64,000 nt of DNA from an uncultured Alphaproteobacteria bacterium (GCA_937870685.1 CALMZX010000105.1:1-64000), one strand, 5' to 3'; shown: positions 36,167 to 46,338, numbered from the stretch's first letter. Numbers and translations: made by a program. Notes: a model not told the origin generated them from the sequence alone.

Positions 36167-37078
36167 ATGAGCATGATTCTTGATTCCACCAGCAAGGCAC
36201 CCGCAGCAAATGCCGTGAAGGATGCAACTGACGCGTCATTTGTGGCGGATGTGATTGAAGGTTCGCGCGAAACCCCCGTCATTGTCGATTTCTGGGCACC
36301 ATGGTGCGGGCCGTGCAAGCAGCTGGGTCCGGTGATTGAAAAGGTCGTCCGCGAGCAGAACGGCAAGGTCCGGCTGGTCAAGGTGAATATTGACGAGAAC
36401 CCGGGCTATGCCGGACAGCTGCGGGTGCAATCCATTCCGGCCGTCTTTGCCTTTGTCGATGGCCGCCCGGTGGATGGCTTCATGGGCGCCGTTCCCGAGT
36501 CCCAGATCAGGCAGTTTGTCGGACGCCTTGGAAAGATGGGCGGCCTCGCCGAGCAGATTGCCTCGGCGCTTGCCATGGCCCGCGCCGCAGTGGCCCAGAA
36601 GGAGGCCGATGCGGCCCTCGACATCACAGGCCAGATCCTGCAGGCCGACCCCTCGCAGATTGAGGCCTACGCCCTGCAGGCGGAAGCAGCCATGCAACTG
36701 GGGCAGCTTGAGGCTGCCGAAGCAACGCTCGCGGCTGTTCCGGCAGACAAGACCGGTGACCCGTTGATCGTCAGTGCCAAGGCAGCACTCGGCCTCTTGC
36801 TCAATCCCGTGGATACCAGCGGCAGGGCGTCGCTGGAATCGGTGATCGCTGCCAACCCGGATGATTTTGAAGCGCGCATGGAACTCGCGGTCCTGCTGAA
36901 TGGATCTGGCGACCGCACAGCTGCGACCGACCATCTGATCCACATCATCCGAAAGAACCGCGCCTGGAATGATGAAGCGGCGCGCAAGCAACTGGTCCAG
37001 TTCTTCGAGGCCTGGGGTCCGAAGGACGAGGCGACATCGCAAGGGCGGCGAAAGCTCTCGTCCGTCCTGTTTGCGTGA
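36167..37078 (+). CDS. cnoX: Thioredoxin-TPR co-chaperone (CnoX/YbbN-like)
   Basis: A 303-residue protein: an N-terminal thioredoxin domain with an intact WCGPC motif (DFWAPWCGPCKQLG) and a C-terminal TPR-like helical domain (residues about 130-300). E. coli CnoX has lost the first cysteine and acts as a chlorine-activated holdase; this one keeps both and could be redox-active. First gene of a tight run with the Lon-N, Trm112-like and DUF971 genes. Confidence 0.88.
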   Translation: MSMILDSTSKAPAANAVKDATDASFVADVIEGSRETPVIVDFWAPWCGPCKQLGPVIEKVVREQNGKVRLVKVNIDENPGYAGQLRVQSIPAVFAFVDGRPVDGFMGAVPESQIRQFVGRLGKMGGLAEQIASALAMARAAVAQKEADAALDITGQILQADPSQIEAYALQAEAAMQLGQLEAAEATLAAVPADKTGDPLIVSAKAALGLLLNPVDTSGRASLESVIAANPDDFEARMELAVLLNGSGDRTAATDHLIHIIRKNRAWNDEAARKQLVQFFEAWGPKDEATSQGRRKLSSVLFA

Positions 37079-37094
37079 GACAAAAGGAGAGGCG

Positions 37095-37745
37095 ATGCCA
37101 CGCTACACGTCCGTCATTGCGTTGCCGGAAACAATCCCTGTCTTCCCGCTCTCGGGTGCCTTGCTGCTGCCGCGGACCGACTTGCCGCTCAACATCTTCG
37201 AGCCGCGCTACCTGACGATGGTGGAACACGCCATGTCGTCCGATCACGTCATCGGCATGATCCAGCCCTTGCCCGGGGAACCGGGGGACAATCCTGTCCT
37301 GACCCAAGTCGGCTGTCTTGGCCGCATCACCTCCTACGCGGAAACCGATGACAATCGCGTCCTTATCTCGCTTAGCGGAGTCTGCCGATTTTCAGTAAAG
37401 CGCGAAAAGAGGGTCAAGACCCCGTTTCGGCAGGTTGAGGCCGACTACTCAGGTTTTGCCGCCGATCTGGTGACAGAGAACAATGCCCGCACGGTAGACC
37501 GCAGCGCCGTGATCAAGGCCGTCCGGCAGTATCTTGAGGCCAACGACATGAGCGCCAACTGGAGCGAGGTGGAGCAGATCCCGACTGAACTGCTCGTCAA
37601 CACCCTGTCGCAGTTGGCACCCTATCCGGCTCCGGAAAAACAGGCGCTTCTCGAAGCCAATGACCTGCAGGCCCGGGCCGACATGCTGATTGCCCTCACG
37701 GAACTGGCCTTGTCAGGCGGAGCAAGGGGTGCGCGCCTGCAATGA
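37095..37745 (+). CDS. Lon N-terminal (LON substrate-binding) domain protein
   Basis: A 216-residue stand-alone PF02190-type domain: [20 protein letters not shown] and [18 protein letters not shown] match the Lon N-domain, and the rest is helical. There is no AAA+ or protease part. The role is unproven; it may be an adaptor or substrate binder. The strong ribosome site AGGAGAGG fixes the ATG at 37095. It overlaps the Trm112-like gene by 4 bases. Confidence 0.92.
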   Translation: MPRYTSVIALPETIPVFPLSGALLLPRTDLPLNIFEPRYLTMVEHAMSSDHVIGMIQPLPGEPGDNPVLTQVGCLGRITSYAETDDNRVLISLSGVCRFSVKREKRVKTPFRQVEADYSGFAADLVTENNARTVDRSAVIKAVRQYLEANDMSANWSEVEQIPTELLVNTLSQLAPYPAPEKQALLEANDLQARADMLIALTELALSGGARGARLQ

Positions 37746-37924
37746 CTGCATCAACTGATCCGAAGCTCCTTGAACGTCTTGTTTGTCCCGTCACCAAGAC
37801 TCGGCTGGCATATGATGAGGAGCGGCAGGAATTGGTGTCCCGCGCAGCAGGCCTTGCCTATCCAATCCGTGACGGCATTCCGATCATGCTGGCGGAAGAA
37901 GCCAGGGACATCAACCGTGAGTAA
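37742..37924 (+). CDS. Trm112/YcaR-family small protein
   Basis: A 60-residue protein: [20 protein letters not shown], then [20 protein letters not shown]. This is the YcaR/Trm112 pattern, with one cysteine where the zinc-binding versions have more. In other organisms Trm112 activates methyltransferases; the bacterial role is less clear. ATGA overlap with the gene before; 8-base overlap with the gene after. Confidence 0.92.
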   Translation: MTASTDPKLLERLVCPVTKTRLAYDEERQELVSRAAGLAYPIRDGIPIMLAEEARDINRE

Positions 37925-38270
37925 CATCTGGCCAACTGAAATCCGTGTCAGGGATGAAGGGCGCAGTCTGGCAGTCACATTTGACACCGGCGAAAGCGGA
38001 TCGGCCACGGCAGAACTGCTCCGTGTCGAAAGCCCGAGTGCTGAAGTGAAGGGGCATGGCCCTGGCCAGGAGCAGCTGGTCTGGGGCAAGCGCAACGTGC
38101 GCATCAGCAAAGTGGAAGCCGTCGGCAACTATGCCATCCGCCTGATCTTCGACGATGGCCATTCAACCGGAATCTACACCTGGCCCTATCTGCTCAAAAT
38201 GATCCGCGAGGGCGGAACACTTTTTGTCGCCTACGAGGCGAAACTGAAAGAGGCGGGATTGCGCCGCTGA
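37917..38270 (+). CDS. DUF971 (gamma-butyrobetaine hydroxylase-like N-terminal domain) protein
   Basis: A 117-residue protein read from the GTG at 37917 ([20 protein letters not shown]). [40 protein letters not shown] and [14 protein letters not shown] are the DUF971 signature. The function is unknown; links to iron-sulfur or carnitine metabolism come from domain context elsewhere. It is last in the run from cnoX and convergent with the UbiH-type gene. Confidence 0.9.
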   Translation: MSNIWPTEIRVRDEGRSLAVTFDTGESGSATAELLRVESPSAEVKGHGPGQEQLVWGKRNVRISKVEAVGNYAIRLIFDDGHSTGIYTWPYLLKMIREGGTLFVAYEAKLKEAGLRR

Positions 38271-39506
38271 TCACAGGCCACGCATCAGCCGTGGCAACGC
38301 GCCGCTCATACCGGCTGCTTCATCCATCAGGGCGGATTTTGCGGCGGGAAGTCTGTCTGCGAGGCGGAGTGCTGCCTGACGGAGCAATGTGAGTCCGGGC
38401 AGATCATTGACGAAGAGGGCATTCATCCCTTCCATCGCCGCAATGGTGGAGGCAATGTCGAAACGCCGCCAGCGCGCATAGCGTTCGAGCACAGCTTGCG
38501 AACCGTGATCTTCGCCGCGCAGCATCGCATCAGCAACACAATCGGCAAGTGCCGCCACGTCCTTGAAACCGAGATTGAGGCCAAGGCCCGCAAGGGGATG
38601 GATGATATGGGCCGCGTCGCCAATCAATGCCGTGCGTGGACCAGTGATCTCACGCGCCACCTGACGCTTGAGCGGATAGGCTTGGCGCGTTCCTTCAAGA
38701 TTTGTCCGGCCCAGATGTGTACCGATCTTCTCATTGAGGGCGGCATTGAAGGTGGTTTCATCTATTGCCATCAACTGCGCTGCTTCTTCAGGTGATGTGC
38801 CCCAGACAATCGAGGCGCGGTTGCCCGGCAATGGCAACAAGGCGAACACGCCGGTTGGCGAGAAATGCTCCTCGGCCCGCAGCCCGTGCGGCAGTTCATG
38901 GGCAATGGAGAAAGTGAGCGCCACCTGCCGGTCATCATGACCTTCGACAGGGATGCCGAGCTCGCGGCGCACGAACGAATTGCGGCCATCCGCCCCGACG
39001 AGAAGCGGCGCACGCACGCTCTGGCCGTCAGCGAAATTCACGCGCGAGAAGCCGACCTCGCGTACAATGCTGGCAACTGTGACACCGCCCCTCACTTCGA
39101 TGTCGGAGGATCGGTCAACCCCGGCCATCAGGGCTGCTGCAATCCAGCGGTTCTCGGTGATGACGGCGGCAGCCTTGTCGCCGTCAGCCGTAAAGAACGA
39201 GAGGAGGGACGGCCGCGCTTCAAGCATGCCTTTTCCGTCCGTTACGATGATGTGGCGCATTTCGGCCACATGGTCTTTCAGGTCTGCCCAGCATCCAAGC
39301 CCATGGAAGATGTTTTGCGTGGCGCGCGTCAGGGCCGAACCGCGCGTGTCATTGCCCGAGGCGGCAAATTTTCGGGGGTCGCGGGCATCCACCACCAGGA
39401 CACGGGCGCGCGGCGTTGCCCGGGCACCGCCAAGAGCAAGCGCCATCGCCAGTCCGTTGGGTCCGCCGCCAATAATGATAACGTCAAATTCGGCAGTGTG
39501 AGTCAT
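38271..39506 (-). CDS. UbiH/COQ6-family FAD-dependent hydroxylase
   Basis: A 411-residue flavin monooxygenase likely hydroxylating the ubiquinone ring. It shows the FAD Rossmann motif IIIGGGPNGLAMALALGG at the N-terminus, the DG motif LLVGADGRNSFVRRELGIP, and the GD motif ALIGDAAHIIHPLAGLGLNL. Which ring position it attacks (UbiH, UbiF or UbiL type) is not decided. Start MTHTAEFDV at 39506; the upstream extension lacks family resemblance. Confidence 0.9.
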   Translation of the reverse strand: MTHTAEFDVIIIGGGPNGLAMALALGGARATPRARVLVVDARDPRKFAASGNDTRGSALTRATQNIFHGLGCWADLKDHVAEMRHIIVTDGKGMLEARPSLLSFFTADGDKAAAVITENRWIAAALMAGVDRSSDIEVRGGVTVASIVREVGFSRVNFADGQSVRAPLLVGADGRNSFVRRELGIPVEGHDDRQVALTFSIAHELPHGLRAEEHFSPTGVFALLPLPGNRASIVWGTSPEEAAQLMAIDETTFNAALNEKIGTHLGRTNLEGTRQAYPLKRQVAREITGPRTALIGDAAHIIHPLAGLGLNLGFKDVAALADCVADAMLRGEDHGSQAVLERYARWRRFDIASTIAAMEGMNALFVNDLPGLTLLRQAALRLADRLPAAKSALMDEAAGMSGALPRLMRGL

Positions 39507-39634
39507 GCAGTCTGTTCCGGTGAAAATATAGGCAGACAGCGGCATCGGCACAAAAAATGTGCAACTTTCGAAGCCACTTGCCATGCGTCACAAATAAAAC
39601 TGTTCAGTTTCATAGACTTGCGATTCCATGCCGA

Positions 39635-39650
39635 CTGGCACGAGTCTTGA
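39635..39650 (+). promoter_or_regulatory. Sigma-54 promoter for glnK-amtB
   Basis: CTGGCACGAGTCTTGA matches YTGGCACG-N4-TTGC/A, with the -24 GG at 39637-39638 and correct spacing to the -12 TTGA. It ends 53 bases before the glnK ATG. Nitrogen control by NtrC is expected from the family, though I saw no clear NtrC palindrome upstream. Confidence 0.75.
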
Positions 39651-39703
39651 GTTGCGAGAGTCCGGTCAACAGCAAGGGCATACCCGGAAAGGGCTCTGAA
39701 CTC

Positions 39704-40042
39704 ATGAAATATATCGTCGCAATCATCAAACCCTTCAAGCTTGAGGAGGTGCGTGAGGCATTGGGCACCTTGGGCATCCAGGGCATCACCGTAACAGAGG
39801 TCAAGGGCCACGGTCGCCAGCGCGGCCACACGGAGTTCTACCGGGGGGCGGAATACGCCGTGAGCTTTGTGCCCAAGATCAAGATCGAGGTCGCGGTGGA
39901 CAATGCCATCGCAGACAGGGTCATCGAAGCCATCCAGATCGCCGCCCAGACCGGCCAGATCGGCGACGGAAAGATCTTCATGCTGCCGCTGGAACTCGCA
40001 GTGCGCGTCCGCACCGGCGAGACCGGCGCATCCGCTCTCTAA
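39704..40042 (+). CDS. glnK: Nitrogen regulatory protein P-II (GlnK)
   Basis: A 112-residue P-II signal protein: MKYIVAIIKPFKLEEVREAL at the start, the T-loop uridylylation tyrosine Y51 in FYRGAEYAVSFVPK, and the C-terminal DGKIFMLPLELAVRVRTGE. When nitrogen is plentiful it plugs AmtB. It is the first gene of the glnK-amtB pair, read from the sigma-54 promoter. Confidence 0.97.
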   Translation: MKYIVAIIKPFKLEEVREALGTLGIQGITVTEVKGHGRQRGHTEFYRGAEYAVSFVPKIKIEVAVDNAIADRVIEAIQIAAQTGQIGDGKIFMLPLELAVRVRTGETGASAL

Positions 40043-40071
40043 GTCACATGACATTTGAAAGGAAACCATAC

Positions 40072-41610
40072 ATGTCCTGGACAGACTCTTTGAAGAGGCC
40101 GGCCCTGGCGCTGGCGGGAGGCACGGTCCTCACCGCACTGCTGCCGGCAGCCAATGCCTTTGCCGCAGCGTCCATCAACAAGGGGGACACCGCCTGGATG
40201 GTTGTTGCCACGGCCCTTGTGGTGTTCATGACCGTGCCGGGCCTTGCCCTCTTTTATGGCGGCCTTGTGCGCAGCAAGAACGTGCTCTCGGTACTGATGC
40301 AAGTCTTCATTGTCTTCAGCCTGATGGCCATTCTCTGGGTGCTCTATGGCTATTCGCTGGCCTTCACCAACGGCTCGGCATTCATCGGCAGCTTCGACAA
40401 GGCTTTCCTCAACGGCGTCACCATCTCGAGCATGGCAGCCACCTTCTCGAAGGAAACCTATATTCCCGAGTTCGCCTATCTGGCGTTCCAGCTCACCTTC
40501 GCGGCAATCACTCCGGCCCTGATTGTTGGTGCCTATGCCGAGCGCATGAAGTTTTCGGCAGTGCTGCTCTTCATGGTGATCTGGTTCACCTTCTCCTATC
40601 TGCCCATGGCCCACATGGTCTGGTGGTGGGCTGGTCCGGATTGCTTCACGCTCAGCCCCGAAGCCATCGACACCGTCAAGGCCTGCGTGGGCGAAGCCGC
40701 TGCAACCAACTTCCTCGCCAGGCTGGCAGCCGCGGCAGATGACGCCGCCAAGGCCACCGTTCTCGCCGACTACGCTTCTGCCGTGAATGCGGCCAACGGC
40801 TTCCTCTTCAACAAGGGCGCCCTCGACTTCGCAGGCGGTTCCGTGGTGCACATCAATGCCGGTGTGGCCGGTCTTGTCTGCGCCATCGTGCTCGGCAAGC
40901 GCATCGGTCTCGGCAAGGAAGCCATGGCTCCCCACAATCTTACAGTTGTGGGCATCGGTACGGGCATGCTGCTGATCGGCTGGTTTGGTTTTAACGCCGG
41001 CTCCAACCTGGAAGCCAACGGCCTGACTGCTCTGGTCCTCCTCAACACCATTCTGGGTGCGGCAGCAGCCTCGCTCGCATGGTCTGCTGGTGAGTGGCTC
41101 ACTCGCGGCCACGCCTCCTTCCTGGGAGCAGCTTCAGGCATGGTTGCGGGGCTTGTCGCCATCACCCCGGCCTGTGGCTGGGTCGGCCCGATGTCCGCCA
41201 TTGTGATCGGCGCGCTGTCTGGCATCGTCTGCCTCTCGGCGGTGATCTGGCTCAAGGCCAAGCTCGGCTATGACGACGCTCTCGACGTCTTCGGCGTTCA
41301 CGGCATCGGCGGAATTCTCGGTGCGCTGCTCACCGGCATTTTCGTCAATCCGAACTGGAGCGGTGGCTGGCAGGGCATGGGTGTTACGGACTACCTTGCC
41401 ACCGACACGTCCACGAAACTCCTGGACTATGCCCTCAGTGCCCAGATGACGGCACAGATCTATAGCGTGGTGGTTGCCGTCCTGCTCTCAGCAATGGTGA
41501 GCTTTGTGGCCTTGATGATCTGCAAGTTCACCGTCGGCCTCAGGGTCGACGAACAGGACGAACGCCAGGGTCTCGACATCACCAGCCACAACGAGCGCGC
41601 CTACAACTGA
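40072..41610 (+). CDS. amtB: Ammonium transporter
   Basis: A 512-residue Amt channel. The N-terminus has a cleavable signal-like segment ending AANAFAA. Family landmarks are GLALFYGGLVRSKNVLS, the conserved FTFSYLPMAHMVWWW, the pore histidine region VVHINAGVAGLV, and DDALDVFGVHGIGGILGA with the second pore His. The ATG at 40072, after AAAGGA, is preferred over one 8 codons upstream. Confidence 0.95.
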   Translation: MSWTDSLKRPALALAGGTVLTALLPAANAFAAASINKGDTAWMVVATALVVFMTVPGLALFYGGLVRSKNVLSVLMQVFIVFSLMAILWVLYGYSLAFTNGSAFIGSFDKAFLNGVTISSMAATFSKETYIPEFAYLAFQLTFAAITPALIVGAYAERMKFSAVLLFMVIWFTFSYLPMAHMVWWWAGPDCFTLSPEAIDTVKACVGEAAATNFLARLAAAADDAAKATVLADYASAVNAANGFLFNKGALDFAGGSVVHINAGVAGLVCAIVLGKRIGLGKEAMAPHNLTVVGIGTGMLLIGWFGFNAGSNLEANGLTALVLLNTILGAAAASLAWSAGEWLTRGHASFLGAASGMVAGLVAITPACGWVGPMSAIVIGALSGIVCLSAVIWLKAKLGYDDALDVFGVHGIGGILGALLTGIFVNPNWSGGWQGMGVTDYLATDTSTKLLDYALSAQMTAQIYSVVVAVLLSAMVSFVALMICKFTVGLRVDEQDERQGLDITSHNERAYN

Positions 41611-41635
41611 ACGGGCCGCCACGTCACACATTGAG

Positions 41636-41662
41636 AACCCCCGCTCCGGTGGGGGTTTTTCT
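41636..41662 (+). terminator. Intrinsic terminator after amtB
   Basis: AACCCCC, a short loop, then GGGGGTT followed by a run of T residues: a classic Rho-independent terminator 25 bases after the amtB stop. Confidence 0.9.
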
Positions 41663-41704
41663 TTGGCCTGACGAGAAGCCATTGCGGCCGGCATTTACGT
41701 CACC

Positions 41705-41737
41705 TTAACCATGCCTTGCCATTGTGCCGTTAACCAT
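41705..41737 (+). promoter_or_regulatory. Pair of CtrA half-sites upstream of ftsK
   Basis: Two exact TTAACCAT octamers in the same orientation, at 41705-41712 and 41730-41737, ending 44 bases before the ftsK ATG. TTAACCAT is a described CtrA half-site motif. It suggests cell-cycle-timed ftsK expression (inference). Confidence 0.5.
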
Positions 41738-41781
41738 TTGTTATGCCGGGGCAGTTGCGCTGCCGGCCGAGGATCACGCCC

Positions 41782-44286
41782 ATGGCCGTCCATGACCACT
41801 ACGACACCGACGACAGCGCCATTCCTGCCGCCTTGCGACGCTTCCTGCGCAACCGGGCCTATGAGCTCTCCGGAGTGATTCTTCTGGCGGGGATCACCCT
41901 TTCAGGCTTCGCACTGGCCTCATGGTCAGCGCAAGATCCCTCTTTCAACCACGCTACCGGAGCCGTGCCCTCCAACTGGCTGGGATATGCTGGTGCCGTG
42001 GTCGCCGATCTCCTCGCCCAGCATCTGGGTCTTGCCAGTCTTGCGTTCCTGTTCATCCCGCTGGCTTGGGTCTATCGCCTGTTCAGCCACCTGGACCTTG
42101 TTAACTTCAAAATGTCCTTCCTGAATTGGCTGTTTGCCATCATCGGTGCAGCGATGGTCGCTTCCGTGGTTCCCGCCCCGTCGGCCTGGCCCCTGAGTGG
42201 CGGCATGGGTGGCCAGGTAGGAGACAGCCTATCGGGGCTGATCATCAACACCCTTTCAGTCGGCCTCAAGCCCGTGTTCGCCCAACTCATCGCCTTTGCT
42301 GTCGGTGGCGCCTTGATGGTATTCTGCAGCCTGCGTGCCACCGGACTGACGGGGGAACATACCCGTGAGGGCATGCACGCTTCCGGCCGTCTCCTTGGGC
42401 GCACGGCTTCCGCAGGTTGGGGTGTCGCGCGCTCCGGCGCTGGCGTGCTGAGCGCTGGCGCTGGTTATGTCGCACGGGTCTGGGTGCAACAACGCGCCAA
42501 CCGTACTGCCGACGCACGCGCTTCTGCCGGTGACGGCGAGGACATTCTGACGAGGCTGGCGCCGGCCCGCGGGTTGATGAAGGGCAAGCGCAAGATCGAG
42601 CCTACTCTTCTGGACGACGCCGAAGCGGGCGATGACCTTTCCGCAGAACCGGAGAACGAGCCTGCCGGGGGATTCGAAGAAGCCGATGAGGACGAAGAAG
42701 AGGATGTCCCGGCACCATCGCGCGCCGCAAGTCCTGCCCCCAAACCACGACCAAAGCGCAAGGCGAAAGCCGACGTCTTCGAGCTGCCCGAACTCGATCT
42801 GCTGACTGAACCCAAGAAACCCGCCAAGCAGCATGAGGTATCAGCCGAAGTGTTGGAGGGCAATGCCCGCAGCCTCGAAGGCGTGCTCGATGATTTTGGT
42901 GTCAAGGGCCAGATCATTGACGTGAAACCGGGCCCGGTTGTCACGCTTTATGAACTCGAGCCGGCACCCGGAATCAAGTCATCGCGTGTCATCAGCCTCG
43001 CTGACGATATCGCCCGCTCCATGAGCGCCATTTCTGCCCGTGTCGCGGTGGTGCAGGGCCGCAATGCCATCGGTATCGAACTGCCAAACGCCAAGCGCGA
43101 AACGGTTTATCTGCGCGAAATGTTTGCCGCCCCGGCTTTTGCCGGAAGCACCGCCAATCTGGTGGTCGCCCTTGGCAAGAACATCGGCGGCGAGCCGATC
43201 TATGCCGATCTCGCCCGCATGCCGCATCTTCTGATCGCCGGCACCACGGGCTCTGGCAAATCCGTCGGCATCAACACCATGATCCTGTCACTGCTTTACC
43301 GGTTGCCGCCGGAGCGCTGCAAGTTGATCATGATTGATCCGAAGATGCTGGAATTGTCAGTTTATGAGGGCATTCCCCATCTCCTCGCACCCGTCGTCAC
43401 CGATCCACGCAAGGCGGTGGTTGCCCTGAAATGGGCGGTGCGCGAAATGGAAGAACGCTACAAGAAGATGTCGAAAGTCGGCGTGCGCAACATTGATGGC
43501 TTCAACACGCGCGTCACCCAGATGATCGAGAAGGGCGAGAAGCTGACCCGCACGGTGCAGACCGGGTTCGATGCCGAGACCGGGCAACCCGTTTTTGAGC
43601 AGGAAGAGATGGAAACAGCGCCGATGCCCTATATCGTCGTGATCATCGACGAAATGGCGGACCTCATGATGGTCGCTGGCAAGGACATCGAAGGTGCGGT
43701 GCAGCGCCTTGCCCAGATGGCCCGCGCCGCTGGCATCCACGTGATCATGGCCACGCAACGCCCGTCAGTTGACGTGATCACAGGTACCATCAAGGCCAAT
43801 TTCCCGACCCGCATTTCTTTCCAGGTGACTTCCAAGATCGACAGCCGCACCATCCTCGGCGAGCAGGGGGCCGAGCAGCTTCTGGGTCAGGGCGACATGC
43901 TCTACATGGCGGGCGGGGGACGCATTTCACGTCTGCACGGTCCCTTCGTCTCGGATTCAGAAGTAGAGGCTATCGTGCGCCACCTCAAGTCACAAGGTGC
44001 TCCAGACTACGTTGAGGCCGTCACCGAAGAACCGGATGAGGAGGGCTATGGAGAACCGGGCGCGGCTGCAGAAGGTGGATCCGGCGATGATCTCTATGAC
44101 CAGGCTGTCGCCGTTGTCCTGCGTGACAAGAAGGTTTCCACGAGCTACATCCAGCGCCGCCTGCAGGTCGGCTACAACAAGGCGGCCAGCCTGATTGAGC
44201 GGATGGAAAAGGAAGGCCTGATTTCCACTGCCAGTGCCACCGGCAAACGCGAGATTCTCGTGCCGGGAGATAGTGCCCGCGCATAG
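41782..44286 (+). CDS. ftsK: DNA translocase FtsK
   Basis: An 834-residue septal translocase that clears chromosome termini and activates XerCD. There are about four N-terminal membrane segments (from [20 protein letters not shown]), an acidic Pro-rich linker (around 290-340), and a motor domain with Walker [16 protein letters not shown] and Walker [16 protein letters not shown]-terminal winged-helix gamma domain ([20 protein letters not shown]) reads KOPS. The linker is short, as in alphaproteobacteria. ATG at 41782 with GAGG upstream. Confidence 0.96.
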   Translation: MAVHDHYDTDDSAIPAALRRFLRNRAYELSGVILLAGITLSGFALASWSAQDPSFNHATGAVPSNWLGYAGAVVADLLAQHLGLASLAFLFIPLAWVYRLFSHLDLVNFKMSFLNWLFAIIGAAMVASVVPAPSAWPLSGGMGGQVGDSLSGLIINTLSVGLKPVFAQLIAFAVGGALMVFCSLRATGLTGEHTREGMHASGRLLGRTASAGWGVARSGAGVLSAGAGYVARVWVQQRANRTADARASAGDGEDILTRLAPARGLMKGKRKIEPTLLDDAEAGDDLSAEPENEPAGGFEEADEDEEEDVPAPSRAASPAPKPRPKRKAKADVFELPELDLLTEPKKPAKQHEVSAEVLEGNARSLEGVLDDFGVKGQIIDVKPGPVVTLYELEPAPGIKSSRVISLADDIARSMSAISARVAVVQGRNAIGIELPNAKRETVYLREMFAAPAFAGSTANLVVALGKNIGGEPIYADLARMPHLLIAGTTGSGKSVGINTMILSLLYRLPPERCKLIMIDPKMLELSVYEGIPHLLAPVVTDPRKAVVALKWAVREMEERYKKMSKVGVRNIDGFNTRVTQMIEKGEKLTRTVQTGFDAETGQPVFEQEEMETAPMPYIVVIIDEMADLMMVAGKDIEGAVQRLAQMARAAGIHVIMATQRPSVDVITGTIKANFPTRISFQVTSKIDSRTILGEQGAEQLLGQGDMLYMAGGGRISRLHGPFVSDSEVEAIVRHLKSQGAPDYVEAVTEEPDEEGYGEPGAAAEGGSGDDLYDQAVAVVLRDKKVSTSYIQRRLQVGYNKAASLIERMEKEGLISTASATGKREILVPGDSARA

Positions 44287-44361
44287 CACTGGACCGTGTT
44301 GAGGCCACAAATCGGCCTGTTTGTTTGCGTAGTCGCCGCACCACAACCGTTGGATTGAATC

Positions 44362-45009
44362 ATGTTCAAAGTCTTGAAATTCGCCTGCGCTGCCCTGGTC
44401 GCCATGCTCGCCGTGCAGACATTTGCCTTTGCCGCCAAGAAACCCGCACCCATTTCGCTGACCGAGGAGCAGCGGGCTGCCATTTCCCGCGTCAACACTT
44501 TCATCAACAGCTTCACCACGCTCAAGGGTGAATTCGTCCAGACCAGCGACAAGGGCCAGTCGGTCAGGGGTGTCGTGATGTTGAGCAAGCCCGGCAAGAT
44601 CCGCTTTGACTATGCCCCGCCCAGCCCGCTGCTGATCGTGTCGGATGGCAAATGGCTGACCATCAAGAACAAGGTGAAGGAGCGTGGTGACCAGGTTCCG
44701 CTGGGTGCCACACCCTTGCGCTTGATCGTTGCCCCGAAAATTGACTTGATGGCAGAAACCGTGGTCCTCAGCGTTGAGGACGTGGACGGGTTCACCAGCG
44801 TGGCGCTGGCCGACAAGAAGGACCAGATGGGTGGCCACATCGTGCTGATCTATGACAACGCACAGGACACCCTTCAGCAATGGATCATCGTCGATGGCAA
44901 GGGCCGCCGCACAACTGTGCAATTCGCCAATCTCGAAAGAGATGTCCAGTTGAACCAGAAACTCTTCATGGAAACGATCAAGCGCAAGACCAACGAAAAG
45001 CGCAACTGA
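44362..45009 (+). CDS. lolA: Outer-membrane lipoprotein carrier LolA
   Basis: A 215-residue periplasmic chaperone shuttling lipoproteins to the outer membrane. The signal peptide is FACAALVAMLAVQTFAFA. Family segments are INSFTTLKGEFVQTS, GVVMLSKPGKIRFDYAPPSP and LLIVSDGKWLTIKN. It follows ftsK by 75 bases, the same order as in many proteobacteria. Confidence 0.92.
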   Translation: MFKVLKFACAALVAMLAVQTFAFAAKKPAPISLTEEQRAAISRVNTFINSFTTLKGEFVQTSDKGQSVRGVVMLSKPGKIRFDYAPPSPLLIVSDGKWLTIKNKVKERGDQVPLGATPLRLIVAPKIDLMAETVVLSVEDVDGFTSVALADKKDQMGGHIVLIYDNAQDTLQQWIIVDGKGRRTTVQFANLERDVQLNQKLFMETIKRKTNEKRN

Positions 45010-45054
45010 CATTTCCGGCCTTGCATTTCCCGAAGCCCATGGCATTCAGGTGCC

Positions 45055-45861
45055 ATGGGCTTTTCTGTCGCAACCTGGAATATCAACTCCGTCCGCCTGC
45101 GGATCGACCTCGTCTGCCGCTTCCTGAAGGAACAGGAGCCGGACATTCTTTGCCTGCAGGAAACCAAATGCCCACAGGGACAGTTTCCGGCAGCCAAGCT
45201 CAAGGCCCTCGGCTACGAACACATCGCCGAATTCGGCCAGAAGGGGTATCATGGGGTAGCGATCGTTTCGCGTGTCCCATTCACGGATCAGGCGTCGCGT
45301 GACTTCTGCAACAAGGGCGACTGCCGTCATGTGAGCGTGCGCCTTGCCTTGCCGGAACCGGTCATCTTGCACAACTTCTACATTCCTGCGGGTGGCGATG
45401 AGCCGGACCCCGGCATCAATGAGAAGTTTGCCCACAAGCTGTCCTTCCTTGACGAGTTGAGGTCATGGACGAAAGGGGACGCAAGGCCGCCAGGGCATGA
45501 GGCAATTCTGGTCGGCGACCTCAATATTGCGCCGTTGACGGAGGATGTCTGGTCCCACAGGGATCTTCTCAAGGTCGTGAGTCACACACCGGTCGAAACA
45601 GAGGCGCTTCTTGACATCCAGAAGGCTGGCGGCTGGCATGATATCATGCGCAAGCACGTTCCTGCAGACCAGAAGCTCTATACATGGTGGAGCTACCGCG
45701 CCAGGGATTGGCTGGCAGCCAACCGTGGCCGCCGCCTTGATCATGTCTGGACCAGCGAGGGTCTGGCCAGGCGGTCGAGCGCGATTTCGGTTCTGAAAGA
45801 GGCGCGCGGTTGGGCACAGCCGTCTGATCACGTCCCGGTCATCGCCCGTTTTGATGGCTGA
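45055..45861 (+). CDS. xth: Exodeoxyribonuclease III
   Basis: A 268-residue AP endonuclease/3' exonuclease of the EEP fold: VATWNINSVRLRIDL, the metal Glu in DILCLQETKC, the catalytic LVGDLNIAP, RRLDHVWTS and the C-terminal SDHVPVIARF. All expected motifs are present. It completes base-excision repair with glycosylases such as the AlkA at 21986. Confidence 0.95.
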   Translation: MGFSVATWNINSVRLRIDLVCRFLKEQEPDILCLQETKCPQGQFPAAKLKALGYEHIAEFGQKGYHGVAIVSRVPFTDQASRDFCNKGDCRHVSVRLALPEPVILHNFYIPAGGDEPDPGINEKFAHKLSFLDELRSWTKGDARPPGHEAILVGDLNIAPLTEDVWSHRDLLKVVSHTPVETEALLDIQKAGGWHDIMRKHVPADQKLYTWWSYRARDWLAANRGRRLDHVWTSEGLARRSSAISVLKEARGWAQPSDHVPVIARFDG

Positions 45862-45873
45862 CCCGGACGGGTT

Positions 45874-46338
45874 TCAAAGATCAGAGAAGCCCTTCGCCCG
45901 CACCAGCAATCCACGGATGGAGTCGAGTTCCTTGACCGAGAAGTCCAGTTTGCGCGACAGAGATTGCAACACGGCTCGGCCGAAGTCTGGGTATTCGTCA
46001 GCCACGCGCAGGAACAGCGCATTGTCGATCCGCGCCGCGGTGACTGACTCGTCTGCAATCGCGGTCACGGCATAGAGCGCCCCGCTGATCATCGCGAGCT
46101 CGCCCAGGAATGCGCCAGGTTCTGCACGGCCCACCTCGACGTCGCCATTGAGCACGCGGGCCGATCCCGTCATGAGAAAATAGGCTGACTTCGCTTTCTT
46201 GCCTTGGCCAATGATGGTTTCCCCGGGCAGGAAGTTCTGCCGCTCGGCGGCGAATGCCATCACCTGCAGTGGGACGGCATCGCATTCCCGGAAGATCGGG
46301 ATTTGGCGCAGACTCTCGGCATCAGCCCTGACACTCAT
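45874..46338 (-). CDS. Cyclic nucleotide-binding domain protein without HTH
   Basis: A 154-residue protein that is almost entirely one cNMP-binding beta-barrel (FLPGETIIGQGKKAKSAYFL; GRAEPGAFLGELAMISGALY, where the phosphate-binding cassette would sit). The C-terminal helix region has no winged-helix DNA-binding domain, unlike CRP/FNR, so it is probably a signalling or regulatory subunit. Start MSVRADAE at 46338. It lies beside the response regulator gene on the same strand. Confidence 0.85.
   Translation of the reverse strand: MSVRADAESLRQIPIFRECDAVPLQVMAFAAERQNFLPGETIIGQGKKAKSAYFLMTGSARVLNGDVEVGRAEPGAFLGELAMISGALYAVTAIADESVTAARIDNALFLRVADEYPDFGRAVLQSLSRKLDFSVKELDSIRGLLVRAKGFSDL

Noticed and set aside
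40039-41112. Frame opposite amtB
   Set aside because: Antisense shadow; low-complexity His/Glu/Gly composition and no motif.
45859-45876. GC hairpin at the xth stop (CCCGGACGGG region)
   Set aside because: The loop is too small or the stem only 3 bp; not a credible terminator.
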